64,000 bases of DNA from contig NZ_CP118631.1 in NCBI RefSeq assembly GCF_028993635.1, forward strand, positions 4,588,001 through 4,652,000. The letters are read 5' to 3'. Numbering within the stretch: position 1 is the stretch's first letter; each line of letters opens with the position of its first letter. The notes under the pieces were generated by a model. The model searched no databases. It saw only the letters and a program-made list of their open reading frames with translations, and was not told the origin of the DNA. The translations under genes were made by a program, and so were the position numbers. The stretch comes from Mucilaginibacter sp. SJ. Its GTDB lineage: Bacteria; Bacteroidota; Bacteroidia; Sphingobacteriales; Sphingobacteriaceae. Below are positions 28,477 through 36,144 of the stretch, piece by piece.

Positions 28477-29572
28477 AAAACTTGTTAATAGTTTTAGTTA
28501 CGTATTCAATTTCCTCATCGCTCATGCCCGGATTCAGCGGAAGGCTCAGGCAGGTTTCTGCCAATTCCTCAGCTATCGGGAAGTCACCTTTTTGGTAGCC
28601 GAGATGCCCGTATGCTTTTTGCAAATGCGCCGGTACAGGGTAGTGGATTCCTGTGCCTATTCCGTTGTTGTTCAAATGTTTTTCCAGTGCATCGCGCCTC
28701 TCAGTACGGATCACATATAAATGGTATACATGTTTTGCTCCCGGTGCAGTTACCGGTAATATAAGTTTGCTGGTGCCTGCAAGCTGTTGGCTGTACGTGG
28801 CTGCTATCTTTCTTCTTTCATCTATCCATCCGCTAAGATATTTTAGTTTAACCGAAAGAAAAGCAGCCTGCAATTCATCCAACCTTGAGTTTATGCCGAT
28901 AACCTCGTTGTAGTATTTTTTTTCGGAGCCATAATTACGCAGCAGGCTTGCTTTTTGTGCCAGGCCGGCATCGTTGGTAGTTAAAGCTCCTGCATCGCCA
29001 TACGCGCCCAGGTTTTTTGTTGGATAAAAGCTGGTAGCGTTAACGTGGCCGAAGCTGCCGGTAAGCTTGTTGTTGTATATGCTCCCCTGCGCCTGTGCGT
29101 TATCTTCTATCACAAAAAGATTATGCTTATGGGCTATCTGCATAATAGCATCCATTTGGCAGGCCTGTCCGTAAAGGTGTACGGGTATGATAGCTTTTGT
29201 TTTTGGGGTGATGGCTGCTTCAATCAAACGCGGGTCTAAATTATAAGTATCCTTATTTGGTTCAACCGGTACAATGGTAGCCCTTACCTGCGATATGGCG
29301 AGCCAGGTAGCTATAAAGGTATTTGAAGGGACGATCACTTCATTGCCTTCACCAACTTCAAGCACCCGTAGCGCAATACACAGGGCATCAAGCCCATTGC
29401 CTACGCCAATGCAGTGTTGTACTTTATTGAAGGCAGCGTAAGCATTTTCAAAATCGCCGACTTCTTTACCAAGTATGTACCATTTATTTTGAAAAACACG
29501 ATCAAATGCTGCACGGATCTCTGCTTCAACTAAATTATTCTGACTGCTAAATGATAAAAAAGGAATATTCAT
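28469..29572 (-). CDS. fdtB: DegT/DnrJ/EryC1/StrS aminotransferase, FdtB/QdtB-like
   Basis: 367 residues from ATG 29572. It is a PLP-dependent sugar aminotransferase: the PLP lysine is Lys186 in FYPTKNLGAYGDAGAL, with EDNAQAQGS and SNTFIATWLA contributing the cofactor pocket. The N-terminal MNIPFLSF and the C-terminal CLSLPLNPGMSDEEIEYV are characteristic of FdtB/QdtB, which convert dTDP-3-keto-6-deoxyhexose to dTDP-3-amino-3,6-dideoxyhexose with glutamate. Two FdtA/QdtA-like ketoisomerase genes lie in the same run (33193-34009), which supports the pathway. Whether the product is Fuc3N or Qui3N cannot be read from sequence. Confidence 0.85.
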   Translation of the reverse strand: MNIPFLSFSSQNNLVEAEIRAAFDRVFQNKWYILGKEVGDFENAYAAFNKVQHCIGVGNGLDALCIALRVLEVGEGNEVIVPSNTFIATWLAISQVRATIVPVEPNKDTYNLDPRLIEAAITPKTKAIIPVHLYGQACQMDAIMQIAHKHNLFVIEDNAQAQGSIYNNKLTGSFGHVNATSFYPTKNLGAYGDAGALTTNDAGLAQKASLLRNYGSEKKYYNEVIGINSRLDELQAAFLSVKLKYLSGWIDERRKIAATYSQQLAGTSKLILPVTAPGAKHVYHLYVIRTERRDALEKHLNNNGIGTGIHYPVPAHLQKAYGHLGYQKGDFPIAEELAETCLSLPLNPGMSDEEIEYVTKTINKFYA

Positions 29573-29611
29573 TGGTTTAGCTCTAAGCCTTAGACGTTCT
29601 GCTTTTAGCTT

Positions 29612-30616
29612 TTATATAAATGCTATTACGGTTCCGGCCCATGAATAACCTACGCCAAAGCCGGCCAAAAGCCATTTTGCCTGCGGACCGGTCTGTTTTT
29701 CTTTCATGGCCTCATAAAGTGCAATAGGCACCGATGATGATACCGTGTTACCCACATCGGCCATATAGATATAAAAATTTTCGGGGGCTATATCCATTTT
29801 TTTACGCAGGTGCTCCAGCATGTACCGGTTGGCCTGGTGCAGGATAAATTGCCCGATATCGGCTTTGCTTACCCCGTTTTTTTTAAGGATTTCAGTTATT
29901 AACACGGGGACCTCCGTCGATGTAAAAGCAAATATCTCAGGCCCGTCCATATGTAAATTGCCTGGCGATTGCTCGTTACCATAGCCATCATGTATGGTAT
30001 CTGCACTTTTTTCGGGATGCCGGATAGCACCCTGCTTTACGATTAGATTTTCGGCGCCCTTGCCATCGGTACCCAACTCAAAGTGGCCTATGGCGGCAAA
30101 GCCATTGGTACTGATGAGGGTAGCGGCTGCGGCATCTCCAAAGATGGTGCGGTTGCCTTTGTCTTTAGGATGTATAAATTTTGAGTAAGTTTCGGATGTA
30201 AGCAACAGGATATTAGTAGCTATGCCGGCTGCTATCAGGCCCTTGGCTAAAGCGAGTCCGTACACATAGCCCGAACACCCCAGGTTAAAATCAAGCGCGC
30301 CTGCCTTAACCGGGATCCCCAGCTTATCCTGAATAATGCAAGCTGTTGTAGGCAAAAAATAATCAGGGCTTTGGGTGCAGTAAAGTATAAAGTTAATATC
30401 TGCCGGGCTGATATTATGTTCAGCAAAAAGCTTTTGTGCTGCGGCGATAGCCATGTCTGATGCAAATTCATTATCGGCGGCAATGTGCCGGGTGTCGACA
30501 CCTATTTTGTTGGCTATCTTTTCAATTCCCCATTCGGGAAATAGAACCGATAGCTCGGCGTTGGTAAGTTTATTTGGGGGCAGATAGTACGAAATTGCTT
30601 TGATGTAAGCGATCAT
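29612..30616 (-). CDS. 3-oxoacyl-ACP synthase III (KAS III), copy 2
   Basis: 334 residues from ATG 30616, 1 nt after the SDR stop. The triad is complete: Cys114 in NLGCSGYVYGL, His260 in ILHQANRYM and Asn290 in DVGNTVSSSVP. KAS III enzymes condense an acyl-CoA starter with malonyl-ACP; some homologues instead act as acyltransferases on sugars or alcohols. Finding it in a glycan cluster beside an ACP, an SDR and another KAS III points to synthesis or transfer of a dedicated short acyl group rather than bulk fatty acid synthesis. It is clearly different from the other copy at 31357-32415. Confidence 0.87.
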   Translation of the reverse strand: MIAYIKAISYYLPPNKLTNAELSVLFPEWGIEKIANKIGVDTRHIAADNEFASDMAIAAAQKLFAEHNISPADINFILYCTQSPDYFLPTTACIIQDKLGIPVKAGALDFNLGCSGYVYGLALAKGLIAAGIATNILLLTSETYSKFIHPKDKGNRTIFGDAAAATLISTNGFAAIGHFELGTDGKGAENLIVKQGAIRHPEKSADTIHDGYGNEQSPGNLHMDGPEIFAFTSTEVPVLITEILKKNGVSKADIGQFILHQANRYMLEHLRKKMDIAPENFYIYMADVGNTVSSSVPIALYEAMKEKQTGPQAKWLLAGFGVGYSWAGTVIAFI

Positions 30617-30617
30617 G

Positions 30618-31364
30618 TTATTGAACAGAAAAACCTCCGTCTAACACCAATGAAATGCCGGTAACCCACTTGCTGGCATCTGATAAAAGGTAAACAATAG
30701 CATTGGCGACATCGCTGGTTTCGCCATAACCGAGGGGGTATTTTTTTGCATCTTCCTCAATTTGTTCAGCAGTGAATGTGGTTGAGTTTTCCCACATTTC
30801 TGTACGTACCATGCCAGGCGAAACGTTGTTCACCCTTATTTTTTGCGGGGCCAGCTCAAGCGTTAGTACTTTTTGAATAGCATTGATTGCGCCTTTTGAC
30901 GCGCTGTACATAGCGTTACCCTTTGCGCCTATAAAATTACCGCCAATTGAAGACACGAATACAATGGAGCACCCTTTGTTCAACTTTTTGAGTTTGATAA
31001 GCTTGCTGAGTAGCAGGACAGGTGCAGAAAAATTTGCCTGCATGATACTATTGAGTTCGACGGCGTTTATAAATTTAAACGGAAGCGTTTTGGTTATTCC
31101 TGAGGATAATACTACGCCATCTAATCCTGAAACTGATTGTACCAGGGTATCAATGTCCTGTTCGCTGGTTAAATCGGCGGTTTGCATCGCATGCCCTTCG
31201 CCTTCAAGCTCATGAAGCGTTGCCGTGAGCCTTTCGGCATCGCGACCGCTTATATGGAGTTTTGCCCCCATGCCGGCCGATGTAAGCGCAGTTTTTTTGC
31301 CGATACCGGATGAAGAGCCGGTAATAAGAATGTTTTTTCCGGTTAATGAAAAGGGATTATTCAT
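30618..31364 (-). CDS. Short-chain dehydrogenase/reductase, FabG-like
   Basis: 248 residues from ATG 31364, with the start inside the 3' end of KAS III copy 1 (8-nt overlap). TGSSSGIG (residues 15-22) binds NAD(P). Ser138, Tyr152 and Lys156 in SSIGG and YSASK form the catalytic set. VNNVSPGMVRTEMW is the classical C-terminal motif, and GDG-like LDGGFSVQ ends the protein. Size and motifs match 3-oxoacyl-ACP reductases. In context it probably reduces the 3-oxoacyl-ACP made by a neighbouring KAS III to the 3-hydroxyacyl form. A sugar substrate cannot be excluded. Confidence 0.86.
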   Translation of the reverse strand: MNNPFSLTGKNILITGSSSGIGKKTALTSAGMGAKLHISGRDAERLTATLHELEGEGHAMQTADLTSEQDIDTLVQSVSGLDGVVLSSGITKTLPFKFINAVELNSIMQANFSAPVLLLSKLIKLKKLNKGCSIVFVSSIGGNFIGAKGNAMYSASKGAINAIQKVLTLELAPQKIRVNNVSPGMVRTEMWENSTTFTAEQIEEDAKKYPLGYGETSDVANAIVYLLSDASKWVTGISLVLDGGFSVQ

Positions 31365-32415
31365 AGATGATCAGGTCGGGGATCACAAGGTTTTTAGTTT
31401 GGCAAACCATACTTCCCCAGGATAATCCTACACCAAAGCCACAGGCAATGATTGCATTTTCGCCGTTTTTCAAGGTTTCGGATGTTTCGGTTATCATGGT
31501 AATAGGGATACTGGCGCTGCTGGTGTTACCGAAATTTTTTAACGAGTAAGGTACCTTACTTTCGGGTAACTGGAGTTTTTTCCTGATGCGCTCGTTCATC
31601 ATCAGGTTTGCCTGGTGAAAATAAAAATAGTCGACCTTATCTTTATCGATGTTAAATTTTGACAGCAACAGGTTCACACTTTCGGGAGCTTTAGAAATCC
31701 CGAACGAAAAAACGTCCATACCATCAAGTGATAGCTGCAGATTGTTGCGAACAATACCATCATTTACCTGATGTGGCTCAAGCGAAACCAGACTAAACCT
31801 GTTACGGTACCCGCCATCGGGTATAATGATGGAGTTGAAACCACTTCCATCGCTTTGTAAAATGAATTTCAGGCCTTCATCTCCCTCGTTGTACTGAAGA
31901 GCAGTGGCAGTTCCCGAATCGCCAAAAAGCGGATAGGTGCTTTTATCACCCTTTGAACATGATATGGATGAAGTATCGCCAACCAACAACAGCGCTTTTT
32001 TGATCATGCCGCTTTGCATATAACCGGCAAGCGTACTTAGCCCGTAAATATACCCGGAGCATCCCAAAGAAATATCAAGCGTGAAACAATGCGGTGAAAG
32101 GCCAAGCCTATCCTGTAAAATGGCTGATGTAGCAGGTAAAATATAATCGGCAGATTGTGTTACAAATACCAATCCTTCAATTTCGTTTTTATTCCAGTTT
32201 AATTCAGCAATGAGTTTCTCTGCAGCAGTATAACATAAATCAGATGTGCAGGTACCGGTATCAACTATATGCCGGCGTTCAATACCGGTAGTTTTGATAA
32301 GTTTTTCAAGATCCGGCGCCGGGATATTCTGTATATCAGCGTTTTCTTCAATTACAGAAGGCACGCAGGCAGCAAGGCCTTTTATCACAACATTTTTAAT
32401 ATGCAGAAAAGCCAT
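31357..32415 (-). CDS. 3-oxoacyl-ACP synthase III (KAS III), copy 1
   Basis: 352 residues from ATG 32415, overlapping the ACP stop as TAATG. Catalytic residues are Cys119 (LGCSGYIYG), His267 (YFHQANLMM) and Asn297 (NFGNTSSASIP). The fold and length match FabH-type enzymes. The immediate overlap with an ACP gene upstream and an SDR downstream makes a compact ACP-KAS-SDR-KAS string. It should load a starter from CoA and extend it with malonyl-ACP, giving a 3-oxoacyl-ACP. Two KAS III copies in one string could mean two starters or one synthase plus one transferase. Confidence 0.88.
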   Translation of the reverse strand: MAFLHIKNVVIKGLAACVPSVIEENADIQNIPAPDLEKLIKTTGIERRHIVDTGTCTSDLCYTAAEKLIAELNWNKNEIEGLVFVTQSADYILPATSAILQDRLGLSPHCFTLDISLGCSGYIYGLSTLAGYMQSGMIKKALLLVGDTSSISCSKGDKSTYPLFGDSGTATALQYNEGDEGLKFILQSDGSGFNSIIIPDGGYRNRFSLVSLEPHQVNDGIVRNNLQLSLDGMDVFSFGISKAPESVNLLLSKFNIDKDKVDYFYFHQANLMMNERIRKKLQLPESKVPYSLKNFGNTSSASIPITMITETSETLKNGENAIIACGFGVGLSWGSMVCQTKNLVIPDLIIYE

Positions 32416-32654
32416 TATTGAGCAGTTACCCTTGAAGCTACAATATCGTAAATATCTTGTATAGTTGATGATTTGCGGATATCGTCGCCGGTTAGCCTTA
32501 CATCGTAACTGTCATCAACAAGGGCTATTACGGATAGCGCTGTCATTGAGCTCCATTCGTCGTTTTCTTTAAATTGGGTATCTGCAGCAAAATTGTCTGT
32601 AGGTATTTCATCGAATTGTTCGGCAAATTGACTGACAAATTGTTGAATATTCAT
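32415..32654 (-). CDS. Acyl carrier protein
   Basis: 79 residues from ATG 32654 (MNIQQFVSQF); a longer TTG form at 32675 is less likely because ATG sits 4 nt after the preceding stop. The protein is acidic and helical. The phosphopantetheine site is Ser36 in DEWSSMTALSVIALVDD, where the usual DSL is replaced by SSM. It would carry a growing acyl chain as a thioester for the two adjacent KAS III enzymes and the SDR. The divergent attachment motif suggests a dedicated carrier, not the housekeeping AcpP. Confidence 0.82.
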   Translation of the reverse strand: MNIQQFVSQFAEQFDEIPTDNFAADTQFKENDEWSSMTALSVIALVDDSYDVRLTGDDIRKSSTIQDIYDIVASRVTAQ

Positions 32655-32658
32655 GGTG

Positions 32659-33192
32659 TTATATTTCTGGTTCAATTATATTAATTAAGTACTTGTATTT
32701 TTTTTCATAAGCTTTTCTGTCCATCATCAAATATAGACTATTTTCATCCTCGTTTATTTGGGTGGCAAACATTTTATGAAAGCGTACTACCTTTTTATTG
32801 TCTTTGCGCACATCAAAAAGGCATTGTTCAAAACCCAGTTCATCCAGTGCAAATGATGAGATAAAAAGGTCTGATTTGATGGCAGTCAAGATATCACCGC
32901 CGGGCTTTATAAGCCAGCTGCCGCTATTGTAAGTTTTGTCCTTAAAGTCATATAAACGTACAACACCAAGCGGTTCGTGGCTGGTACTTTCAAATAAAAA
33001 GTAATACTCTTCGCCCCGGGCCTCACGTTCCTTGTATCCGCGGATCCATAAGCGTTGTTGCTCAGGGTCGTTATCTGTTGGCGATAAGTGCCTGGATAGT
33101 TTAGGATCGGTTCGCAGGCTTAAAATAAATTCGGCATCGCTTTCTTCAACCAATCTGAATATCAAGTCAAATTTATAAAAAGGGAACTGCAC
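32659..33192 (-). CDS. GNAT-family N-acyltransferase
   Basis: 177 residues from GTG 33192, directly after the ketoisomerase stop (33193) with no gap. RLVEESDAEFILSLRTDPKLSRHLSP is the GNAT entry typical of RimJ/PseH-like sugar acyltransferases. PLGVVRLYDF is strand 4, and the LGFEQCLFDVRKDNKKVVRFHKMF segment binds the pantetheine arm. In this position, between the aminosugar ketoisomerases and an ACP, it is a natural candidate to acylate the 3-amino group of the dTDP-sugar. The donor could be acyl-CoA or acyl-ACP; sequence does not settle this. Confidence 0.78.
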   Translation of the reverse strand: MQFPFYKFDLIFRLVEESDAEFILSLRTDPKLSRHLSPTDNDPEQQRLWIRGYKEREARGEEYYFLFESTSHEPLGVVRLYDFKDKTYNSGSWLIKPGGDILTAIKSDLFISSFALDELGFEQCLFDVRKDNKKVVRFHKMFATQINEDENSLYLMMDRKAYEKKYKYLINIIEPEI

Positions 33193-33615
33193 TTATAATG
33201 ATTTGTAATTTTTGAATCGGTTATAATCTCTTAAATAATCATCTTCAGTGTATAACATGGAAGCAAGTACAAGGCAAATAGCGCCCGACGAAAAATTTGA
33301 AATATCGCGCCAGATGCCAGGCTTAATATGCAATCCCATGTATGGACGGTTCAACTGCACTGTTTTTTTGTTGATACCATCATCAATAGTAATGTCAAAG
33401 CTGCCGCTGGCCGCCACTATAAATTGTTCAAGTTGTTTATGTCCGTGTGCCGCGCGTGATTCGCCGCCCGGAATATCATATAAATAATATACCCGTTTAA
33501 CAGCAAACGGAATATGAATATTGTTTTCGACAGGGGTGATGTTGCCTGCGCGATTGTGGATGCGCTGCAAGTGGATAATGTTACAGTCAAAAACGGTCGA
33601 CGATTTACCTTCCAT
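33193..33615 (-). CDS. fdtA: FdtA/QdtA-like dTDP-sugar 3,4-ketoisomerase (WxcM-like cupin)
   Basis: 140 residues from ATG 33615. The single cupin-like domain carries VYYLYDIPGGESRAAHGHK, with His57 and His59 matching the H-x-H pair of FdtA and QdtA, then QLEQFIVAASGSFDITIDDG and LHIKPGIWRDISNFS. These enzymes move the keto group of dTDP-4-keto-6-deoxyglucose from C4 to C3, feeding an FdtB/QdtB aminotransferase such as 28469-29572. The start lies 11 nt inside the following WxcM-like paralogue. The Fuc versus Qui outcome cannot be assigned. Confidence 0.83.
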   Translation of the reverse strand: MEGKSSTVFDCNIIHLQRIHNRAGNITPVENNIHIPFAVKRVYYLYDIPGGESRAAHGHKQLEQFIVAASGSFDITIDDGINKKTVQLNRPYMGLHIKPGIWRDISNFSSGAICLVLASMLYTEDDYLRDYNRFKNYKSL

Positions 33616-34009
33616 GTTTGCTGCTTATAAATTGATCAAAATCCCTGATATATTCATTTTCTTTATACTTATCATCGGCCAGGATCAGGGCCAGCGAATT
33701 GGTAGAGAAATTCTCGATCTCGCGCCACATCATTTTGGGTACATATAGCCCATAATACGAACGGTTAAGGCTAAATCGCATTTCCTTTTCGCCATCATGA
33801 AGTACAACATCGAAGCTGCCGCTAATAGCAACTATAAATTCCTGCAGATTTAAATAAGCGTGGCCGCCCCGCCGTTCGCCGCCAGGTACGTCATAGATCC
33901 AGTAGGTACGCTCAATTCTAAAGGGAATATGATTGTTTTCTTCAATAAAAGAAAGGTTCCCCCTGTCATCTAAAAACTTGGGCAATTGTATGATGTGCGG
34001 AGCTTCCAT
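33605..34009 (-). CDS. Second WxcM/FdtA-like cupin with altered H-x-H motif
   Basis: 134 residues from ATG 34009, six nt after the ABC ATPase stop and overlapping the other copy by 11 nt. It aligns over its length with 33193-33615: YWIYDVPGGERRGGHAYLNLQEFIVA. The second His of the expected H-x-H pair is Tyr52 here, with His50 kept. VLHDGEKEMRFSLNRSYYGL and WREIENFSTNSLALIL follow the same fold. It may be an isomerase with changed stereochemistry, a partner subunit of the first copy, or a less active duplicate. Confidence 0.78.
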   Translation of the reverse strand: MEAPHIIQLPKFLDDRGNLSFIEENNHIPFRIERTYWIYDVPGGERRGGHAYLNLQEFIVAISGSFDVVLHDGEKEMRFSLNRSYYGLYVPKMMWREIENFSTNSLALILADDKYKENEYIRDFDQFISSKHGR

Positions 34010-34015
34010 ATGCTA

Positions 34016-35281
34016 TTATGCCTGGTAACTAACAGTAAAATCAAGTTTAGGGTGAATTACACCCGGAGCTAAAGAGCTGTTACTTCCCTTGCTCTCATTT
34101 TCAACCTCAAACCCGATAAAATCATCGGCGCCGAATAACAGGTAACGTTGATTTTCACCAAAAATTAACTTAAATGAATAATTGCCGGCATTTAACAGGT
34201 TTGGCGGGATAGTACACCTAACGGTATATAATCCGGTTTTTGAATTGTTATTGGTTGATATAAGTACGCCGTTATGAAACACCGGGATTTCATCGCTGTT
34301 TTTTAATTCAAATGTAGCATCGAGGTTAATATCTGCTTTTTGATTAAAAAAGATCATCTCAAAGCTAACACCAGTCGAAATGGAGATGCTGTCGCCGGTA
34401 AGCGGGCGGATGATAAATTTAAGTATCCTAATATTTTCATTCCCCGGTGCCGAGCTCAGATCGCCATGATGCTCAAAAGTTGACCGGGTATTGTTATTGG
34501 TTTGATAAAAGCTAACAGCTTCGAGCTGTTTGTTTTCATATATCAGCTGCCCGTTCGCAAGAACAATGCCCCGGTTACATAATGTTTTAACGGCAGCCAT
34601 GTTGTGGCTTACAAATAAAACAGTACGCCCTTCGCTCTTGCTCACCTGCCCCATTTTGCCGAGGCATTTTTTCTGAAATTCGGCATCGCCAACTGCCAGT
34701 ACTTCATCTACTATCAAAATTTCGCTTTCAAGGTGCGCGGCCACTGCAAAGGCCAAACGAACATACATCCCTGAAGAATAACGTTTAACCGGAGTATCAA
34801 TATACCTTTCAACCCCCGAAAAGTTCACGATCTCATCAAACTTCTGTTTAATCTCGGCTTTACGCATCCCCAGGATGGCGCCGTTGAGATAAATGTTTTC
34901 CCGGCCACTCAGTTCCGGGTGAAAACCTGTGCCCACTTCAAGTAAACTGGCTATCCTGCCCCTTAGCTTTACCGAACCCGTAGTAGGGGAGGTAACGCGG
35001 CTTAATATTTTAAGCAGGGTACTTTTACCTGCTCCGTTGCGGCCTATAATGCCAACGGCATCGCCCTGTTCAACTTCAAAATTAATATCGTTCAAGCTCC
35101 ATACTACATCACTTTCACCCTTGATAGTACGGTCGTTTACTTCACCTATTTTCAAAAAAGGATCTTCCTTACCCCGCAGACGTGCCCAAAAACGCTCCAG
35201 GTCGCGGGAGATAGTGCCTGTGCCAAAATCGCCTAACTGATAGGCTTTTGACAGGTTTTCAACTTTTATTGCCTTGCTCAT
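34016..35281 (-). CDS. wzt: ABC transporter ATP-binding protein, Wzt/TagH-like with C-terminal domain
   Basis: 421 residues from ATG 35281, overlapping the permease stop as TAATG. The nucleotide-binding domain (residues 1-245) has Walker A GRNGAGKST (80-88), signature YSSGMYVRLAFAV and Walker B ILIVDEVLAVGD. A beta-rich C-terminal domain (about 265-421) resembles the Wzt carbohydrate-binding module, which in O9a-type systems recognises the chain's terminal modification. With 35281-36144 it forms an inner-membrane polysaccharide exporter. The linker and C-domain suggest export of a finished, undecaprenyl-linked chain. Confidence 0.9.
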   Translation of the reverse strand: MSKAIKVENLSKAYQLGDFGTGTISRDLERFWARLRGKEDPFLKIGEVNDRTIKGESDVVWSLNDINFEVEQGDAVGIIGRNGAGKSTLLKILSRVTSPTTGSVKLRGRIASLLEVGTGFHPELSGRENIYLNGAILGMRKAEIKQKFDEIVNFSGVERYIDTPVKRYSSGMYVRLAFAVAAHLESEILIVDEVLAVGDAEFQKKCLGKMGQVSKSEGRTVLFVSHNMAAVKTLCNRGIVLANGQLIYENKQLEAVSFYQTNNNTRSTFEHHGDLSSAPGNENIRILKFIIRPLTGDSISISTGVSFEMIFFNQKADINLDATFELKNSDEIPVFHNGVLISTNNNSKTGLYTVRCTIPPNLLNAGNYSFKLIFGENQRYLLFGADDFIGFEVENESKGSNSSLAPGVIHPKLDFTVSYQA

Positions 35282-36144
35282 TATACGGTATCAACAAAAG
35301 TTTTTTCAACCTTATTAAATATCACTATGCCTGCCATTAGTATTAAAACAGTGCTAACGATGCTGTAAGCTAACAGCTCCCAGCTAAAGCTACCCTTGCC
35401 CAGGCAGCCATACCTGAACGTTTCAATTACGGCCGTAATGGGATTAAACTTGATAAGCCAGCTGTATTTGGGATATTTGGCCTGCGCTACCGATAAAGGG
35501 TATATAACCGTTGTTGCGTACATTAAAAGTGGTACGCCAAAGGCTACTATAAAAGCGATGTCCCTATATTTTGTGGTAACTGCCGATATGATCATACCCA
35601 GGCCCAAACCCAGCGATGCTATCATAATAATAAGCAGCGGCAGCAGCAGGGCTGCTATATTGGGAACGATCTGTTCTCCCTTTAAAACAAAAATAATGTA
35701 CAAGATAATGAAAAGTAAAACCTGAACCGCAAAACGGATCAGGTTTGACAGCACAATGCTTAAGGGCATAATAAGCCTTGGAAAATATACCTTGCCCAGT
35801 ATACCGGCATTATCTTTAAAAACAGTTGAGGTTTTGTTCAGACAGTCGGCAAAGTAATTCCAGATGATGGTACCGGCCAGGTAAAAGAGTGGTTTGGGCA
35901 AGCCATCAACGGGGATACCGGCCAAATTGCCAAATATCAGGGTATAAAACAGGATGGTAATAACAGGCTGAACAAAAAACCACACCGGCCCTAAAATTGT
36001 TTGTTTATAAAAAGAAACGAAATCGCGCCGAACAAGTAATATGAGCAGGTCTCGGTAGTGCCATACTTCTCTGAGTTTAAGGTCAAACAGGCTGCTTTTG
36101 GCATTTATTTCAATGTCCCAGTTTTTCGGGAGTATCTCACTCAT
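35281..36144 (-). CDS. wzm: ABC transporter permease, Wzm-like
   Basis: 287 residues from ATG 36144. Six membrane helices follow an N-terminal basic amphipathic stretch (YRDLLILLVRRDFVSFYKQTILGPVWFFVQP), which is the ABC-2 polysaccharide-exporter signature. PTTSKYRDIAFI-like sequence (VTTKYRDIAFIVAF) sits in the coupling loop. It pairs with the adjacent Wzt-like ATPase. Its gene starts 8 nt inside the 3' end of the GT4 at 36137-37258, so all three are probably one translational unit. Confidence 0.9.
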   Translation of the reverse strand: MSEILPKNWDIEINAKSSLFDLKLREVWHYRDLLILLVRRDFVSFYKQTILGPVWFFVQPVITILFYTLIFGNLAGIPVDGLPKPLFYLAGTIIWNYFADCLNKTSTVFKDNAGILGKVYFPRLIMPLSIVLSNLIRFAVQVLLFIILYIIFVLKGEQIVPNIAALLLPLLIIMIASLGLGLGMIISAVTTKYRDIAFIVAFGVPLLMYATTVIYPLSVAQAKYPKYSWLIKFNPITAVIETFRYGCLGKGSFSWELLAYSIVSTVLILMAGIVIFNKVEKTFVDTV

